64,000 nt of DNA from contig NC_135172.1 of NCBI RefSeq assembly GCF_041146795.1, positions 15,182,123 through 15,246,122 on the forward strand, written 5' to 3'. The notes beneath the pieces are model-generated. The model was not told the origin of the DNA, did no database searches, and saw only the letters and a list, made by a program, of their open reading frames with translations. The position numbers and the translations under genes were made by a program. The first letter of the stretch is position 1, and the number at the start of each line of letters is the position of its first letter. This DNA comes from Maylandia zebra (Eukaryota; Chordata; Actinopteri; Cichliformes; Cichlidae). Below are positions 33,742-44,805 of this stretch, in pieces.

Positions 33742-35039
33742 CTTAATTTTTTGAGAACTTTTAAAATAGAAAATGTCACCTTAATGAGTGAATAGTCCTT
33801 CAAATGTCTGGATGCTTGACTTTTCTAACTAAGCTGTATAAGTCAGTTCTGTAAGTGAGCTTTAAAAGTAAACTCCGGAGTCTATGGCAACACAACATTA
33901 GAACCTTGCCTTTTAGTGACATCACTAAAAGGCAGTGTCCCAAGTAGTTTAAAGAAAAACACTCTGGCATTTCATATAATTCAGTAATTTCACATTAAAC
34001 TTTCTTTCATTATCCTTTCATTATTTGTTTAAAGACTTGATGTGTGGATGCTACTATGAAGACTTCTAGTTGAGCAAACACTAATAAACACTGACTAGTT
34101 TATCTGAGATAAAATATAACACTTTTTTATTAAGTCAGTGTTAACTCTGTTTTTTTCTGTTAGGATCATTCAATAGTATCAGAAGAGAAAAGAAAAGTAT
34201 GTTTTGTTTTGTTTTTTTTCTTCAAGATCTGTTCACATGTACTTAGCAAGAGTGAGTACACAGCGTTAAAAAATGGTACTTAGTGTAGTGAGGAAGGCGA
34301 AAAGCAAAGAGAGCATATGAAGGTAATATTGAAGAAGGCGCAGTTTTGAAGTGGTGAAAGGCAAAGGCATGAGTGCAAGCGTAATAAAAGGTAATAGGAG
34401 AGATGTCGAGCAGGCGGAGGACTTGGCTGGAGCAGGAAAAGGCAAAAGGGGAAACGCGAGTGCACGTCTGAAACTTCTTCACTGTCAGTGAATCCTAATT
34501 CTTAAGACTAACTAAGAAGAATAAATCTATGTATGAATGTCGTTTTGAGCACATCTCCTCTTTCTACTGATCAATTCTTCCACCTAGTGGATAGATGATA
34601 GTATTGCAGCTTGTCTCATCACCTGTTGTGTGTTTTGTGTGCTCCAGAACCTGCGTCCTGTTGGAGTACTGTACGTAAAACACACAAACACTGGAGTGAA
34701 CACAGCTGCTGAACATCTCTATATTCATAACTTCTTCCTGTTATCTCATATCTGTCTCCCTTCATCTGTGTAGGAACGGTGTACAGATGTATGATTATGT
34801 CACTCCTGCTCCTCCACCTAACACCTCCACTCCAAACTAAGTTTGCTCTGCTGCTTTGGTTCACTGATCTGCAAGTATCTGTCATTTGTTTGCAGATGTC
34901 TGCAGGAATTATTGTAATGATCCATTAATGGTGCCTGATTTCATTCAGTTTTACAGCTTGTCTCGTGTTTTTGAACTGCTTCCCTCACAGTTGTACACAG
35001 TGCTAACATGTGCTCTTACTCTGTGTTTTATTCCTGAAG
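33742..35039. other. Spacer between divergent pim-like and HMG-box genes
   Basis: Probably holds both promoters. Weak candidate 5' exons of the HMG-box gene are 34774-34840 (NGVQMYDYVTPAPPP after a TGTGTAG acceptor) and about 34903-34950 (NYCNDPLMVPDFIQ after GCAG). Their phases are not proven. Nothing else is recognised. Confidence 0.4.
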
Positions 35040-36442
35040 AAAAAGAAAGTGCCCAGCCCAGCAGGATGAAGATGGGCCATACGTCAAGAAGCCGCCAAAT
35101 GCCTTCATGCTCTATCTCAAAGAGCAGAGGCCAAAGGTCATTGCTGAACTCAACATCCCTGGAAGTGCAGCCGTAAATGCAGTGGTGGGACAGAGAGTAA
35201 GTGTGTAACTCTGCATACATTTATGCATCTGTTAATGTTGTCTGCTCATGTTTTTGCATGTGTCCCAGCTGTCCTGTAGTTATGTGTAGTAGCAGTGCTC
35301 ACAGTGTGTTCTTATGATCTTCTGTCCACAGTGGAAGTCGCTTTCAAACGACCAGAAAGCCAGATATTTCAAGCAGGCTGAAACAGAAAGACAGAATCAT
35401 GCCAAAGAGCATCCAGCCTGGTCGACCAAAGAAAACGATGTATGTCCAAAGTGCCAACATGCAGTTCACACATGTGTGCATCACTGCACTGAATGATGAA
35501 ACAGTCACTGCACAGAGTTTCAGCTAATGAAAACTCTGTGTTTGTTTTCAGGGCAAGAAGAGGAAGAGAATCAGACTTAGAAAAGGTGAAAGAAGATTTC
35601 TTGGTATCACAGCATCTTACATAAGAAATGTGATGAAAACGAAACAAAAATGTGTTGAAAAAAAGAAGACTTAATGTATTTTTGTTTGCGTTGCAGAATC
35701 TGCATCTGTACATGAAGAAGTTGTTCAACAAGCCAACAACTTGCGTATGAGGCCAGCTGAGTCACAGCCATCTTCTTCTTCTCATTCATTTCTGACAGAG
35801 CCACATGAGCAGCCACAGACAAAGCCAGATGACAGCAGCGTGCCTCGCCAGCAGCCAGTGTGTTTGCAACTGCCAAACACACAGGCATCACCCTACACAC
35901 CTCTCTGTCAAGAAAATCAGGTCTCCCCTGCCTCTCACATGAATTTCCCTGAGGACACCTCATTGGACTCCCCTGTTGCAGCCCTTCAGTTCCAGACAGA
36001 GGAAGCCTTTGTCGCAGACAGTGAGGAAGAACTGCTGTCAGTGCTGGAAGAGCTCGACCCCCTCCCCATCACTGCGCAGTCTCAGCAGCCCTCACCCACC
36101 CCTGCCTCTCCTGTAGATGCCTCTCAAACTGCATCAGTTCAACCCCGAGTTGAATTATTTCAAGACCGAGATGAGCCCATCTGTTTTGCTGAAATCCAAG
36201 AAGACATGTGGTCAGTGCTTGACTACCTCCCCGTCTCTCAGCAGTCTAATGTGCTCTCCTCTCCTCATTCACACAACTACTCGACTCCTAAACAAAATCT
36301 CATCTGTCCTGCTGATTCCCCTCCATCCAAACTGGCGTCCTCCCCTGTTGCATTCACTGAATTGCCGTCAACAACCCCCATCTTTTGCCAACTAATGAAA
36401 AACAATAATTTCATTATAGACTATTGGACTGATTTCAATTGA
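35040..36442 (+). CDS. TCF/LEF-type HMG-box protein
   Basis: Four clear exons: 35040-35196, 35332-35439, 35552-35585 and 35697-36442 (stop). The HMG box reads YVKKPPNAFMLYLKEQRPKV, then AAVNAVVGQR and WKSLSNDQKARYFKQAETER, followed by the basic tail GKKRKRIRLRK. TCF/LEF proteins have KKPLNAFMLYMKEMR and GRRWHALSREEQAKYYE at these places. The fold binds the DNA minor groove and bends it. The box exons break where TCF genes do. The 245-residue last exon is Pro/Ser/Gln-rich with two acidic hydrophobic blocks (EEELLSVLEELDPLP and EIQEDMWSVLDYLP) that resemble activation motifs and are not typical of TCF7L proteins. The start codon lies in undetected upstream exons, and no beta-catenin-binding segment was found. 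Confidence 0.8.
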
Positions 36443-37235
36443 ATTAAACTGTTACTCCTGTTATTTCAACATCTGTCTTTGTGTAAATAAATGAAAAAAA
36501 ACAAAAGATGCTTCTGTCATAAGTTACAGCAGGATGAAACAACCTTCATGTAGTTCTTGTTTTTAACACTGCAAACCTTCTTTAGTTCTTTTGTTTCCTT
36601 TCATATTCAGCACACATCTGTCAGTGTCCACTAACTGTCAGGGAAAAGCCAGATAAAAACACTGTGGGGTCTTTTGGGACACGTGCTGGTTGGGTTTACT
36701 CATAGATATCAGAAATGATCTGTTCTGTATTCAAAGGATACACGAAGGACGTTTGTATTAAATGCAATATAGCGACTGATCATATGCTGGTTTCTTTGGG
36801 GGCTTTTCACCACCATGTTACACAAATCCAGTTTCTAACTGAAAAGAAAATCCTTCACCATTTTCTAATCAAATTCCTGGTTTCCCATGTCAGAGATGTC
36901 ATGGCTGAAAGGATCATCGCATATTGAGCTCAAAGCTAAACTCTTGTGTAGGGCCTCTTTCCATGTTGCACCATTCATTTTAAAAAGTCCTGGTAACAAG
37001 AGACAGAGGTGACTTGATGTATTACAGTTACTTCCCAATTTACAGAAATGATGTGACTTCTGACATTTTCCTAGCAGGAAATGTGCTACTGTGGGACACT
37101 GAAAGAATAAACAGCAAGGCACGTTTTGTTTTAATAACTTTTCTTTACTTCATTTGTATGAACTAGGTTTACCTTACAAAATCTTATACTGTATATAATG
37201 TTTTATGTTTAATTCATGTCAATGTCAGCTCGTGT
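36443..37235. other. Spacer between HMG-box and serpin genes
   Basis: The two genes converge here. AATAAA-like words occur at 36484-36490 just after the HMG-box stop. No exon or clear repeat is seen. Confidence 0.45.
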
Positions 37236-40200
37236 TTACTCGGGTGAGCAGTACCGGCCCACAAAGAGAATGCTCTTGGTGGGTTTATGTCGGATGAAGA
37301 AGATGAAGGGATGGTCGGCAACAAACTCAGCAGGAATCGTTATAGAGCGGACTTCCATGTCAACCCCAGTGGCAGCAGCAGCCTCAGCTCCTTCTTCATT
37401 TACATCCACCAAAGCCTTGTGGACAACTTTGGACACTATCAGGTCATTTGCTGGAGACATTCCTAGTAGATGAAGAGCCCAGAAATCAGTTGTGTTTTTT
37501 TCTTTACCAGATGATGTTTTGCAGTTTTTGTGCTCTCAATATAACTGTATAATTGATTCAGTGTGTCTCATTGGTGCAATATTTCTCACCAGAGAAGTCT
37601 CTCTTGTAGATGTCAAAAGCGTTCTCCATTCCCATGTTGGTCAGGATTTTCTCCAAGTCATACTTCTCCTCCATCTTAAATCGAGGGAGCTTGACATCAA
37701 CCTCGTTGGGGCTCATCATGTCTGGGCGAGTCCAGTCCACAAAGTTCTGATAGGTCAGCTCCTTCTCCAGCTGTGTGGATACAGTGTCACTAGCTTGTCT
37801 GATTGAAACTGGACATTAAAGTACTGGTAAGTGCATCTTACCTTTTCCAAGCCTGTGGTATCATCTTCTATGTCATTAGGCAGGAATATGAGCATGCTGA
37901 GGTCATTTCCTTTATACGGCATCTCAAGAATCTGTCCAGAAACATTGTTTTTATTTATTACTCCATCAAAGATGATCTGACTTCCTAATCTAGAAATTTA
38001 GGCTGATATTTGTAAAAGACAAGTTTTAGATCATGCTGGTGAAATCCTGTAATAAGCTGAAAGTGATGGATGTTACCTTGCAGTTGGCCTCAGGAATGGT
38101 CGCAAAAGGAAATTTACTTTTCTGCTGCATCATCTTCACCGGCTTAGTGTCGTTCTGAAAAATAGGGGAGACAAGAGAAATGTTTTTTGTGTTTAGTCTC
38201 AAAATGATCTCAAAAAGTTCTGTCATGGTTTTATTCCAGCCATTGAGTGGATTTGGATGTAGAGCACACGTCACAACACAATTTGTTCTTGTTAGCCGAA
38301 GTTTGTGATGTGCTGTTGTTTGAGATTTATTTGAGAACTTATTGGATATTACATGAATAATAAACTGCATTGCATAACTGCATAAAGTTGGAAAGTGATC
38401 GTCCTAAAAGCACGATTTTATCCCCTCAGAGCTCCAGGCTTTATGTTCTCATCCATCCATCCATTCGCTTCCGCTTATCCTTTTCAGGGTCGCGGGGGGT
38501 GCTGGAGCCTATCCCAGCTGTCATAGGGCGAGAGGCAGGGTACACCCTGGACAGGTCGCCAGTCTGTCGCAGGGCTAACACATAGGGACAGACAACCATT
38601 CACACCCACATTCACACTCACATTCACACCTAGTGGCAATTTGGATTATCCAATTAACCTATCCCCACAAGTTGCATGTCTTTGGACGGTGGGAGGAAGC
38701 CGGAGTACCCGGAGAGAACCCACACAAACACGGGGAGAACATGCAAACTCCACACAGAAAGACCCCGGCCTGATGGTGGAATTGAACTCAGGACCTTCTT
38801 GCTGTGCGGCAACAGTGCTAACCACCGTGCCACCGTGCTGCCGCTTTATGTTCTCATTCAGCAAAATCCACAGCTCGTTTGTAGTATGACAGATCAAAGT
38901 ATAACTGCACCATCCTATGCTGCCTTTCTGCACTGTTACCTTGTTCAGTCGAAACTGCACATCAGCAGTCTTCTCCTCCTTAAACTGCGTGTTCCAGCTG
39001 CCCTTGAAGTAAATGGCATTCACGAGAACCAGCTTCGTCAGGCTACCCACTGCATCCTGGCTTAGCAAGTCCTTGATTTTATCTGGTAAAAAGAATTTAT
39101 GAAAACTATTAACTATTACCAAAGATGCACTAGTTACTGTACAACATCTTCAGCTATAAAATCAGAAAACAGGGCAACAGCAAGATGGTTTTTATTTTAA
39201 AAAAAGGGGGAAAAAGCTTTATGATCAGTATAACAGGGAACAAAAAACAAAAATTCAAGCGTAGGCTTGAAGCCACTGAGGTGGTTGTTAGCGGGGGTGA
39301 CGCGATGCTTCTGGTATGCATGAATTAATTAAACAGTCCAATAACTCCAGCAGTACTTATCTTGTCCTTTTTGGTCTTTGTTCCAAACATTTTAAGATAA
39401 AAGCGCAGCGGTCACAAACGTTTTGCCTTCTTATGATTAACAACACACCTGACGCTGATTACGTGCGTCCACCTTAAATACCTTACATAAACCTACCATA
39501 CAGGAACTTAAAAAGGTGGAATCCTCAGTGGTGCTTGGTGCCACACCCTCAGGGACTTTAATGTTATATAAAAACACTGACAGCTCAATATCTACCTCAG
39601 TCACTCTCCCTGATCCAGCTGAGTCACCAATAGGAAAAATCTGCTTTTCACAGGAACTTGGTAACAGCAATAAGAGAATACGTAGTTTATTCCAAGAAGA
39701 TATCGTCTCTCTCCCATATATAACATCTTATTGGAACCGATATGTTCCAGATATCAAGTGGAAGACAGTCTGGATGGTCCCCCATAAATATTTGATTGTA
39801 AATAAGGTGAAAGAAGTCTCATTTAAAATTCTACATAAATGTTATCCAGCCAGTCACTACATGGTAAAATTTAAAAGGGACATAAATACTAATTGTACTT
39901 TCTGTGGGGATCATCCAGAAACTGTGACGCATCTTTTTTGGTACTGTTCTTTTACACAGAGATTCTGGAAGGAATTTAGCAGGTTTGTTATTGTCCATAT
40001 TTTAAGGGAGTTTTCTTTACGATGGGAAAATGTTTTATTCTGTTTGTTTAAGTTCCCCAAGAAGTATGAGAAATGTTTTTTATGATGAATTTGTTCATAC
40101 TTTTAGCTACATTTTTTATCCATAAATGTAAGTTTACTAACAAAACACCATATTTCTGTCATTATTTTAAGGATGTGGAAATGTACATACAATCAATATC

Positions 40201-41091
40201 AGACTCCACCAACACAAAGGCTCTCAAAACAATACATGTATGTGTATTCTTATAATTGTTACCCTTTTCTTTTACCCTTGGCTTTTTGTGTTCATGTTCT
40301 GTTGTTTTGTATACTTCATCTGTTCGTATGTTGTATACTCATTGTTTGTTAAATAAAGTAAAAAAAAAAAAAAGAAAGAAAAAGAAACTTAAAAAGGTTA
40401 CCTCTAGCGGCAACATGAGGTATCAACCCAAAAATGGCTCCTACAAAAATAATGGGATTAAGATTGTCTCATTTCCAGCAGGTGGCACCACAGTCCTATA
40501 ACCCTCATGGAAAGTCCTTGTATCCTATTATTATAGATGGTAGATTTATAAATGGCCTGTATTTGTATCGCGCTTTTATAAAAACAATGAATGAATTTCC
40601 TGCTGCACTTAAGATAATATAAAGATATAGAATCAATAGCAGCCAATCCTAAATGGGCCTGAAAAATAAAAATATGTTAAAGACACAAGTGATCAAAGTA
40701 GAAGTACCCATCACATAATATAATAAGAATAGAAGAATTGGCCTGCTATTTACAGCAACATACTGCTGTGATGGTTTTATTAATAGCATGAAACCAAACA
40801 GTAAAACCCAGAGATAGTGCTGCTTAATACTGAATAGAAATTAGACTGGAAGAACTGGAAACAGAAAATAATGTGGACGGTGGACAATCCGGTAATAATG
40901 TCTCAACTGAACACAACACAACTGATCCCCAAGGATTTACAGTGGAGATCATTTAAAGTTACATTATGCTTACCTTGTGTCTGCTTCTCCACCCAGCTGT
41001 TGATGTGGACCCTGGCCTCCTCTGCATTTCCTTTGAAGTCCACAGACTCGAGCTCAGCGTTGTAATGCTTTTTGGTGCCTTTTAAAAATTC
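37236..41091 (-). CDS. Clade B serpin, N-terminal exons missing
   Basis: Six exons with agreeing phases: 40974-41091 ([20 protein letters not shown]), 38940-39082 ([18 protein letters not shown]), 38077-38154 ([10 protein letters not shown]), 37842-37931 ([20 protein letters not shown]), 37590-37770 ([16 protein letters not shown]) and 37236-37462 (reactive loop and C-terminus). It resembles leukocyte elastase inhibitor (serpinb1). The hinge [11 protein letters not shown] is intact, so it should be inhibitory. Counting from it, P1-P1' is Arg-Ser, which predicts trypsin-like targets and not elastase. No signal peptide is expected in clade B. The two exons for the first 100 residues are absent: a LINE and kif1 copy B lie where they should be. 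Introns hold a SINE and an L1. It is either a truncated copy or a gene split by insertion. Confidence 0.8.
38445..38853 (-). mobile_element. V-SINE-type tRNA-derived SINE
   Basis: On the minus strand it starts GGCAGCACGGTGGCACGGTG, has a tRNA-like head with GAGTTCAATTCC, the conserved GTGGAGTTTGCATGTTCTCC core, and ends in the tail GGATGGATGG. This is the common fish V-SINE layout; the cichlid AFC family is a likely identity. It lies in a serpin intron. Confidence 0.85.
39256..39504 (-). repeat. Dispersed repeat R2, copy 2
   Basis: Reverse copy of 20594-20835. The L1 at 39518 is inserted just beyond it. Confidence 0.65.
39518..40385 (+). mobile_element. L1 (Tx1-like) LINE, 5'-truncated
   Basis: Encodes the ORF2 C-terminus: [20 protein letters not shown], then [20 protein letters not shown], and ends with a poly-A-type tail at about 40361-40385. 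A perfect 13-base duplication, AACTTAAAAAGGT, flanks it (39505-39517 and 40386-40398). This is a textbook target-primed insertion. The final 189-codon frame is open, so it is fairly young. Confidence 0.92.
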
Positions 41092-41538
41092 CTGGAATTG
41101 TGAAAATAAGTCACTCGAAACAGATTCAACAAACTACGGAGACTTCAATCAAGTTCAGTCACTGTGTTAAAACATTTTCAGTCCTTTGGATGCAGTTGAA
41201 GCTTGAACTAACCAGTCAGCCTTTGTCTAATAAAAGATTAAAGCAAATAGCTTGTTGGATGCCAATTTAAGTAGCCAGCATAGAAAAATACACAGATTGT
41301 GGGTAAGCTGGTTTGTAACGTTTCGGTTCAGATGGCAGCAGTTTTTGCTGACAAATGTAAGTTTTAGTATTTCTAAGTATTAATAAATTACTGTTTTACT
41401 TCTTTATATATTTCTTTATACTATTTGCAAATATTTTAAAAGTTTAATCTGCTGTGATGACTGGAACACAAAGGAGAGAAATGGTGCCTTGTCTCTTGTT
41501 ATGAACTGTAAATAGCTAAGTGCTTAGAGCAGCTGGTC
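40386..41538. other. Serpin intron and flank
   Basis: Except for the serpin exon at 40974-41091, no exon is recognised. 41092-41538 was searched for the missing serpin N-terminal exons and none is seen. Confidence 0.5.
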
Positions 41539-42886
41539 CTAGCACACTTCAAATCCTGTCTCCCCCCCACCCTGGACCCCCACCAATTTGCATACCGCCA
41601 GAACAGGAGCACAGAGGATGCAGTCTCCATCGCACTGCACTCTGTCCTCTCACACCTGGACAACAACAACACCTACGCCAGAATGCTGTTTATAGACTTC
41701 AGTTCAGTGTTCAATACAATCCACCCCTCACAACTCATCAGGAAACTGACAGACCTGGGCATCAGTTCCCTCATCTGCAAATGGTTACTGGACTTCCTGA
41801 CCAACCGCCCCCAACATGTCCGGCTGGATAACCACTGCTCATCTACCATCACAATGAACACCGGTGTACCACAAGGCTGTGTGATGAGCCCTTTCCTCTA
41901 CTCCCTCTTCACCCACGACTGCAGACCTGCTGATGGTTCCAACACCATCATTAAGTTTGCAGATGACACCACGGTGATTGGCCTCATCAGTGACAACGAT
42001 GAGGCCGCCTACAGGGAGGAGGTGGATCGTCTGGCTGAGTGGTGCGACACAAACAACCTGCTGCTTAACACCGAGAAGACCAAGGAGCTCATCGTGGACT
42101 ACAGGAGGAATGCTGACCCACATCCACCCATCCACATTAAGGGGACGGCTGTGGAGCGTGTGAGCAGCTTCAAGTTCCTGGGAGTCCACATCTCCGAGGA
42201 TCTCACCTGGACGACCAACTGCTCCAAGCTGGTCAAGAAGGCTCACCAGCGCCTCTTCTTCTTGAGGACTCTGAGGAAGAACCACCTGTCCTCAGACATC
42301 CTGGTGAACTTCTATCGCTGCACCATCGAGAGCATCCTGACCAACTGTATAACAGTCTGGTACGGGAACTGCTCTGCCTCGGACCGGAAGGCGTTGCAGA
42401 GGGTCGTGAAAACTGCCCAGCGCATCGCCGGAGCACCACTTCCTGCCATAAAGGACATCTACAGGAAGCGGTGTCTGAAAAGGGCTGGGAAAATCATCAA
42501 AGACCCCAGTCACCCATCACATGGACTCTTCACCCTCCTGCCCTCTGGGAGGCGCCACAGGAGCCTCCAGACTAAGACCACCAGGTACCGGAACAGCTAC
42601 TTCCCCACAGCTGTCAGACTCCTGAACTCTGCCTCCTGACATCTGACCCACGTTAAACTCATGCACTGAACATACACACACCCACAATGGACAACTGTAC
42701 CCTCAAACACACAATAATAACATGGAGTGAACCACCACTCACAACCACTAGCACTTTATATAGCCTCTGTAGAAACTATCTACACCCTCACTTATCTTAA
42801 CTGCACTACTGTATAGCTCTGTGTAAATAATCATTCTGTACATTCAATAATCTTTAATCCTACAACTGTTTACAACTTGCATAGTT
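41539..42886 (+). mobile_element. Rex1/CR1-type LINE, 5'-truncated, open frame
   Basis: An open RT frame of about 360 codons runs to the stop at 42637-42639: [66 protein letters not shown] (catalytic box), [15 protein letters not shown], then [20 protein letters not shown]. The 3' UTR follows to 42886, where it is fused to an L2 tail. 1-305 is a second copy of the end. There is no endonuclease domain, so it cannot move by itself. Confidence 0.88.
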
Positions 42887-43188
42887 GCCGGGGATTCCCA
42901 TGATGCATTGAGTTTTTCCTTTCCAGTCACCTTTCTCACTCACTATGCATTAATAGACCTCTCTGCATTGAATCATATCTGTTATTAACCTCTGTCTCTC
43001 TTCCACAGCATGTCTTTATCCTGTTTTCCTTCTCTCACCCCAACTGGTCGCAGCAGATGGTCCCGCCCCTCCCTGAGCCTGGTTCTGCTGGAGGTTTCTT
43101 CCTGTTAAAGGGGAGTTTTTACTTCCCACTGTCGCCCAAGTGCTTGCTCATAGGGGGTCATATGATTGTTGGGTTTTTCTCTGTATCT

Positions 43189-43469
43189 GTAACCGGAAGG
43201 TCGCCGGTTCGATCCCCGGGCTCTCTGTCCTGGTCGTTGTGTCCTTGGGCAAGACACTTTACCCTACGGCCTACTGGTGTTAGCCAGAGGGGCCGATGGC
43301 GCGATATGCCAGCCTCGCTTCTGTCAGTCTGCCCCAGGGCAGCTGTGGCTACAACCGTAGCTTGCCTCCACCAGTGTGTGTGAATGTGAGAGTGAATGAA
43401 TAATGGCTTGTAAATGTAAAGTGCTTTGGGTGCCTTGAAAAGCGCTATATAAATCCAATCCATTATTAT
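43189..43469 (+). mobile_element. tRNA-derived SINE, second copy
   Basis: Same insertion as 611-891 with the same TATCT flanks (43184-43188 and 43470-43474). It was therefore present before segments A and B were duplicated. Confidence 0.85.
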
Positions 43470-43716
43470 TATCTATGAAGCGCCTTGAGGCGACTTTTGT
43501 TGTGATTTGGCACTATATAAATAAAATTGAATTGAATTGAATTATCTGAGGAAGAAGCAGAGTTGGTTTGTTTCCAGCTGAAATCATCCAGGCTCAGGAA
43601 TTTGAATCGATCCACATCATTTCTGCTTGAACTAGAGAACATGAGTGTCGACTTACATTTGGTCTGTGAGACACATGTCATAGTGACAGTATTTGGGTTA
43701 ATATGGCATTACTCAC

Positions 43717-44531
43717 CCTGGTCGCATTTCTTCAATATCAGGCACCAAGTTCAGGAACTCGTTCTTTTGCAGCCCGCGCAAGGAAGGAGGTCTCCAGAGT
43801 GGGAACCATCGGGAAGTTTTCACAGTCTGAGCAGGAGGGACTGGAGGCACGTGAGCTGTTCTCAGGGGTCCTTTAACACAAATCACACCAAGTTAGAATC
43901 AAATGGATAACCTGTCAATAACCGTTTGCAGATCGAGGTCAATGTTCCTAAAAATATGTTTACTTCTGGCCCATGGAGCCACAGCGGGAGTCCGAGAGAG
44001 AGGGGCAGGTAGAGGAAGGGGTGAGGGTGGCACTGCTGAAGCTCGTCACGGATGGATCACGTCCGATCGGTGAGATGAGAGAAAGCTGAAGTGAAACAAC
44101 AGCAGGATGAGGTAGACGTCAATATAGGAACTCCCTGATGTGACACAGAAAGGCTATTTTTTTATTTCTTTGTATTATTTCTCACCTTGCAGTCACTGAT
44201 GCTGTTCACCAGCTGGTTGTATTCAGTATTGAAGGTGTGTGTCAGAAGGCGCAGGCACTACAACACAACAGGAACAAGACCGATCAGCTCCGAGCAGAGA
44301 AGGAAGAAGGCAGCAACAAGAACGCCCACTAAGCCCACGTTTTTCTCACCTTGGTGGCCAGCTCCTTCTCACGCTTTCAAAGGTGGTGCTGGAGATCTGC
44401 GAGGAGGCGGAGGTGGACGTGGACAGAGTGCTGGAGCTCACGCTGGGGGACAGAGACTCGCTCAGGGACTTGGTGGTGGGAGCTGTTCCCACGGGAGCCG
44501 CCTCTCCCAGAAGGTGACGGGTCTTTTCCAC
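43717..44531 (-). pseudogene. kif1-family tail, copy B
   Basis: Minus-strand exons: 44347-44531 (EKTRHLLGEAAP), about 44196-44267 (CLRLLTHTFNTEYNQLVNSI), about 43966-44090 (SPIGRDPSVTSFSS) and 43717-43870 (LNLVPDIEEMRPG). It shares with copy A the extra A in the last exon and the loss of the next donor (AGATAATTC in place of AGGTAATTC). Upstream it is cut by a LINE fragment at 44590. It is not functional. Confidence 0.85.
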
Positions 44532-44589
44532 CTGGAAGAAAGATGGGGGCTAATGTGAGGTAGGGAGAAGAGGGGACGTTAGTCATGTA

Positions 44590-44805
44590 AAGGCCATAGG
44601 TGAGGGTAGGGACGTAGATCGACCGGTAAATTGAGAGCTTCGCTTTTACACTCAGCTCCCTCTTCACCACGACGGACCGGTGCAGCGTCCGCATTACTGC
44701 AGCTGCAGCCCCAATCCGTCTGTCGATCTCCGGCTCCCTTCTCCCATCACTCGCGAACAAGACCCCGAGATACTTGAACTCCTCCACTTGGGGCAGGAAC
44801 TCATC
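44590..44805 (-). mobile_element. Non-LTR retrotransposon fragment, right arm
   Basis: Mirror of 26812-27016 (EEFKYLGVLFASDGRREPE on the minus strand). Confidence 0.75.

Noticed and set aside
34243-34482. Pair of short frames on the minus strand at 34.2-34.5 kb
   Set aside because: Low-complexity purine-rich DNA, no domain and no splice context.
36715-36927. Short open frame (70 codons) downstream of the HMG-box gene
   Set aside because: No family match and no splice or promoter support, in AT-rich spacer.
39516-40085. 189-codon open frame that looks like a host gene
   Set aside because: It is the C-terminus of an L1 ORF2, flanked by a 13-base target duplication and ending in poly-A.
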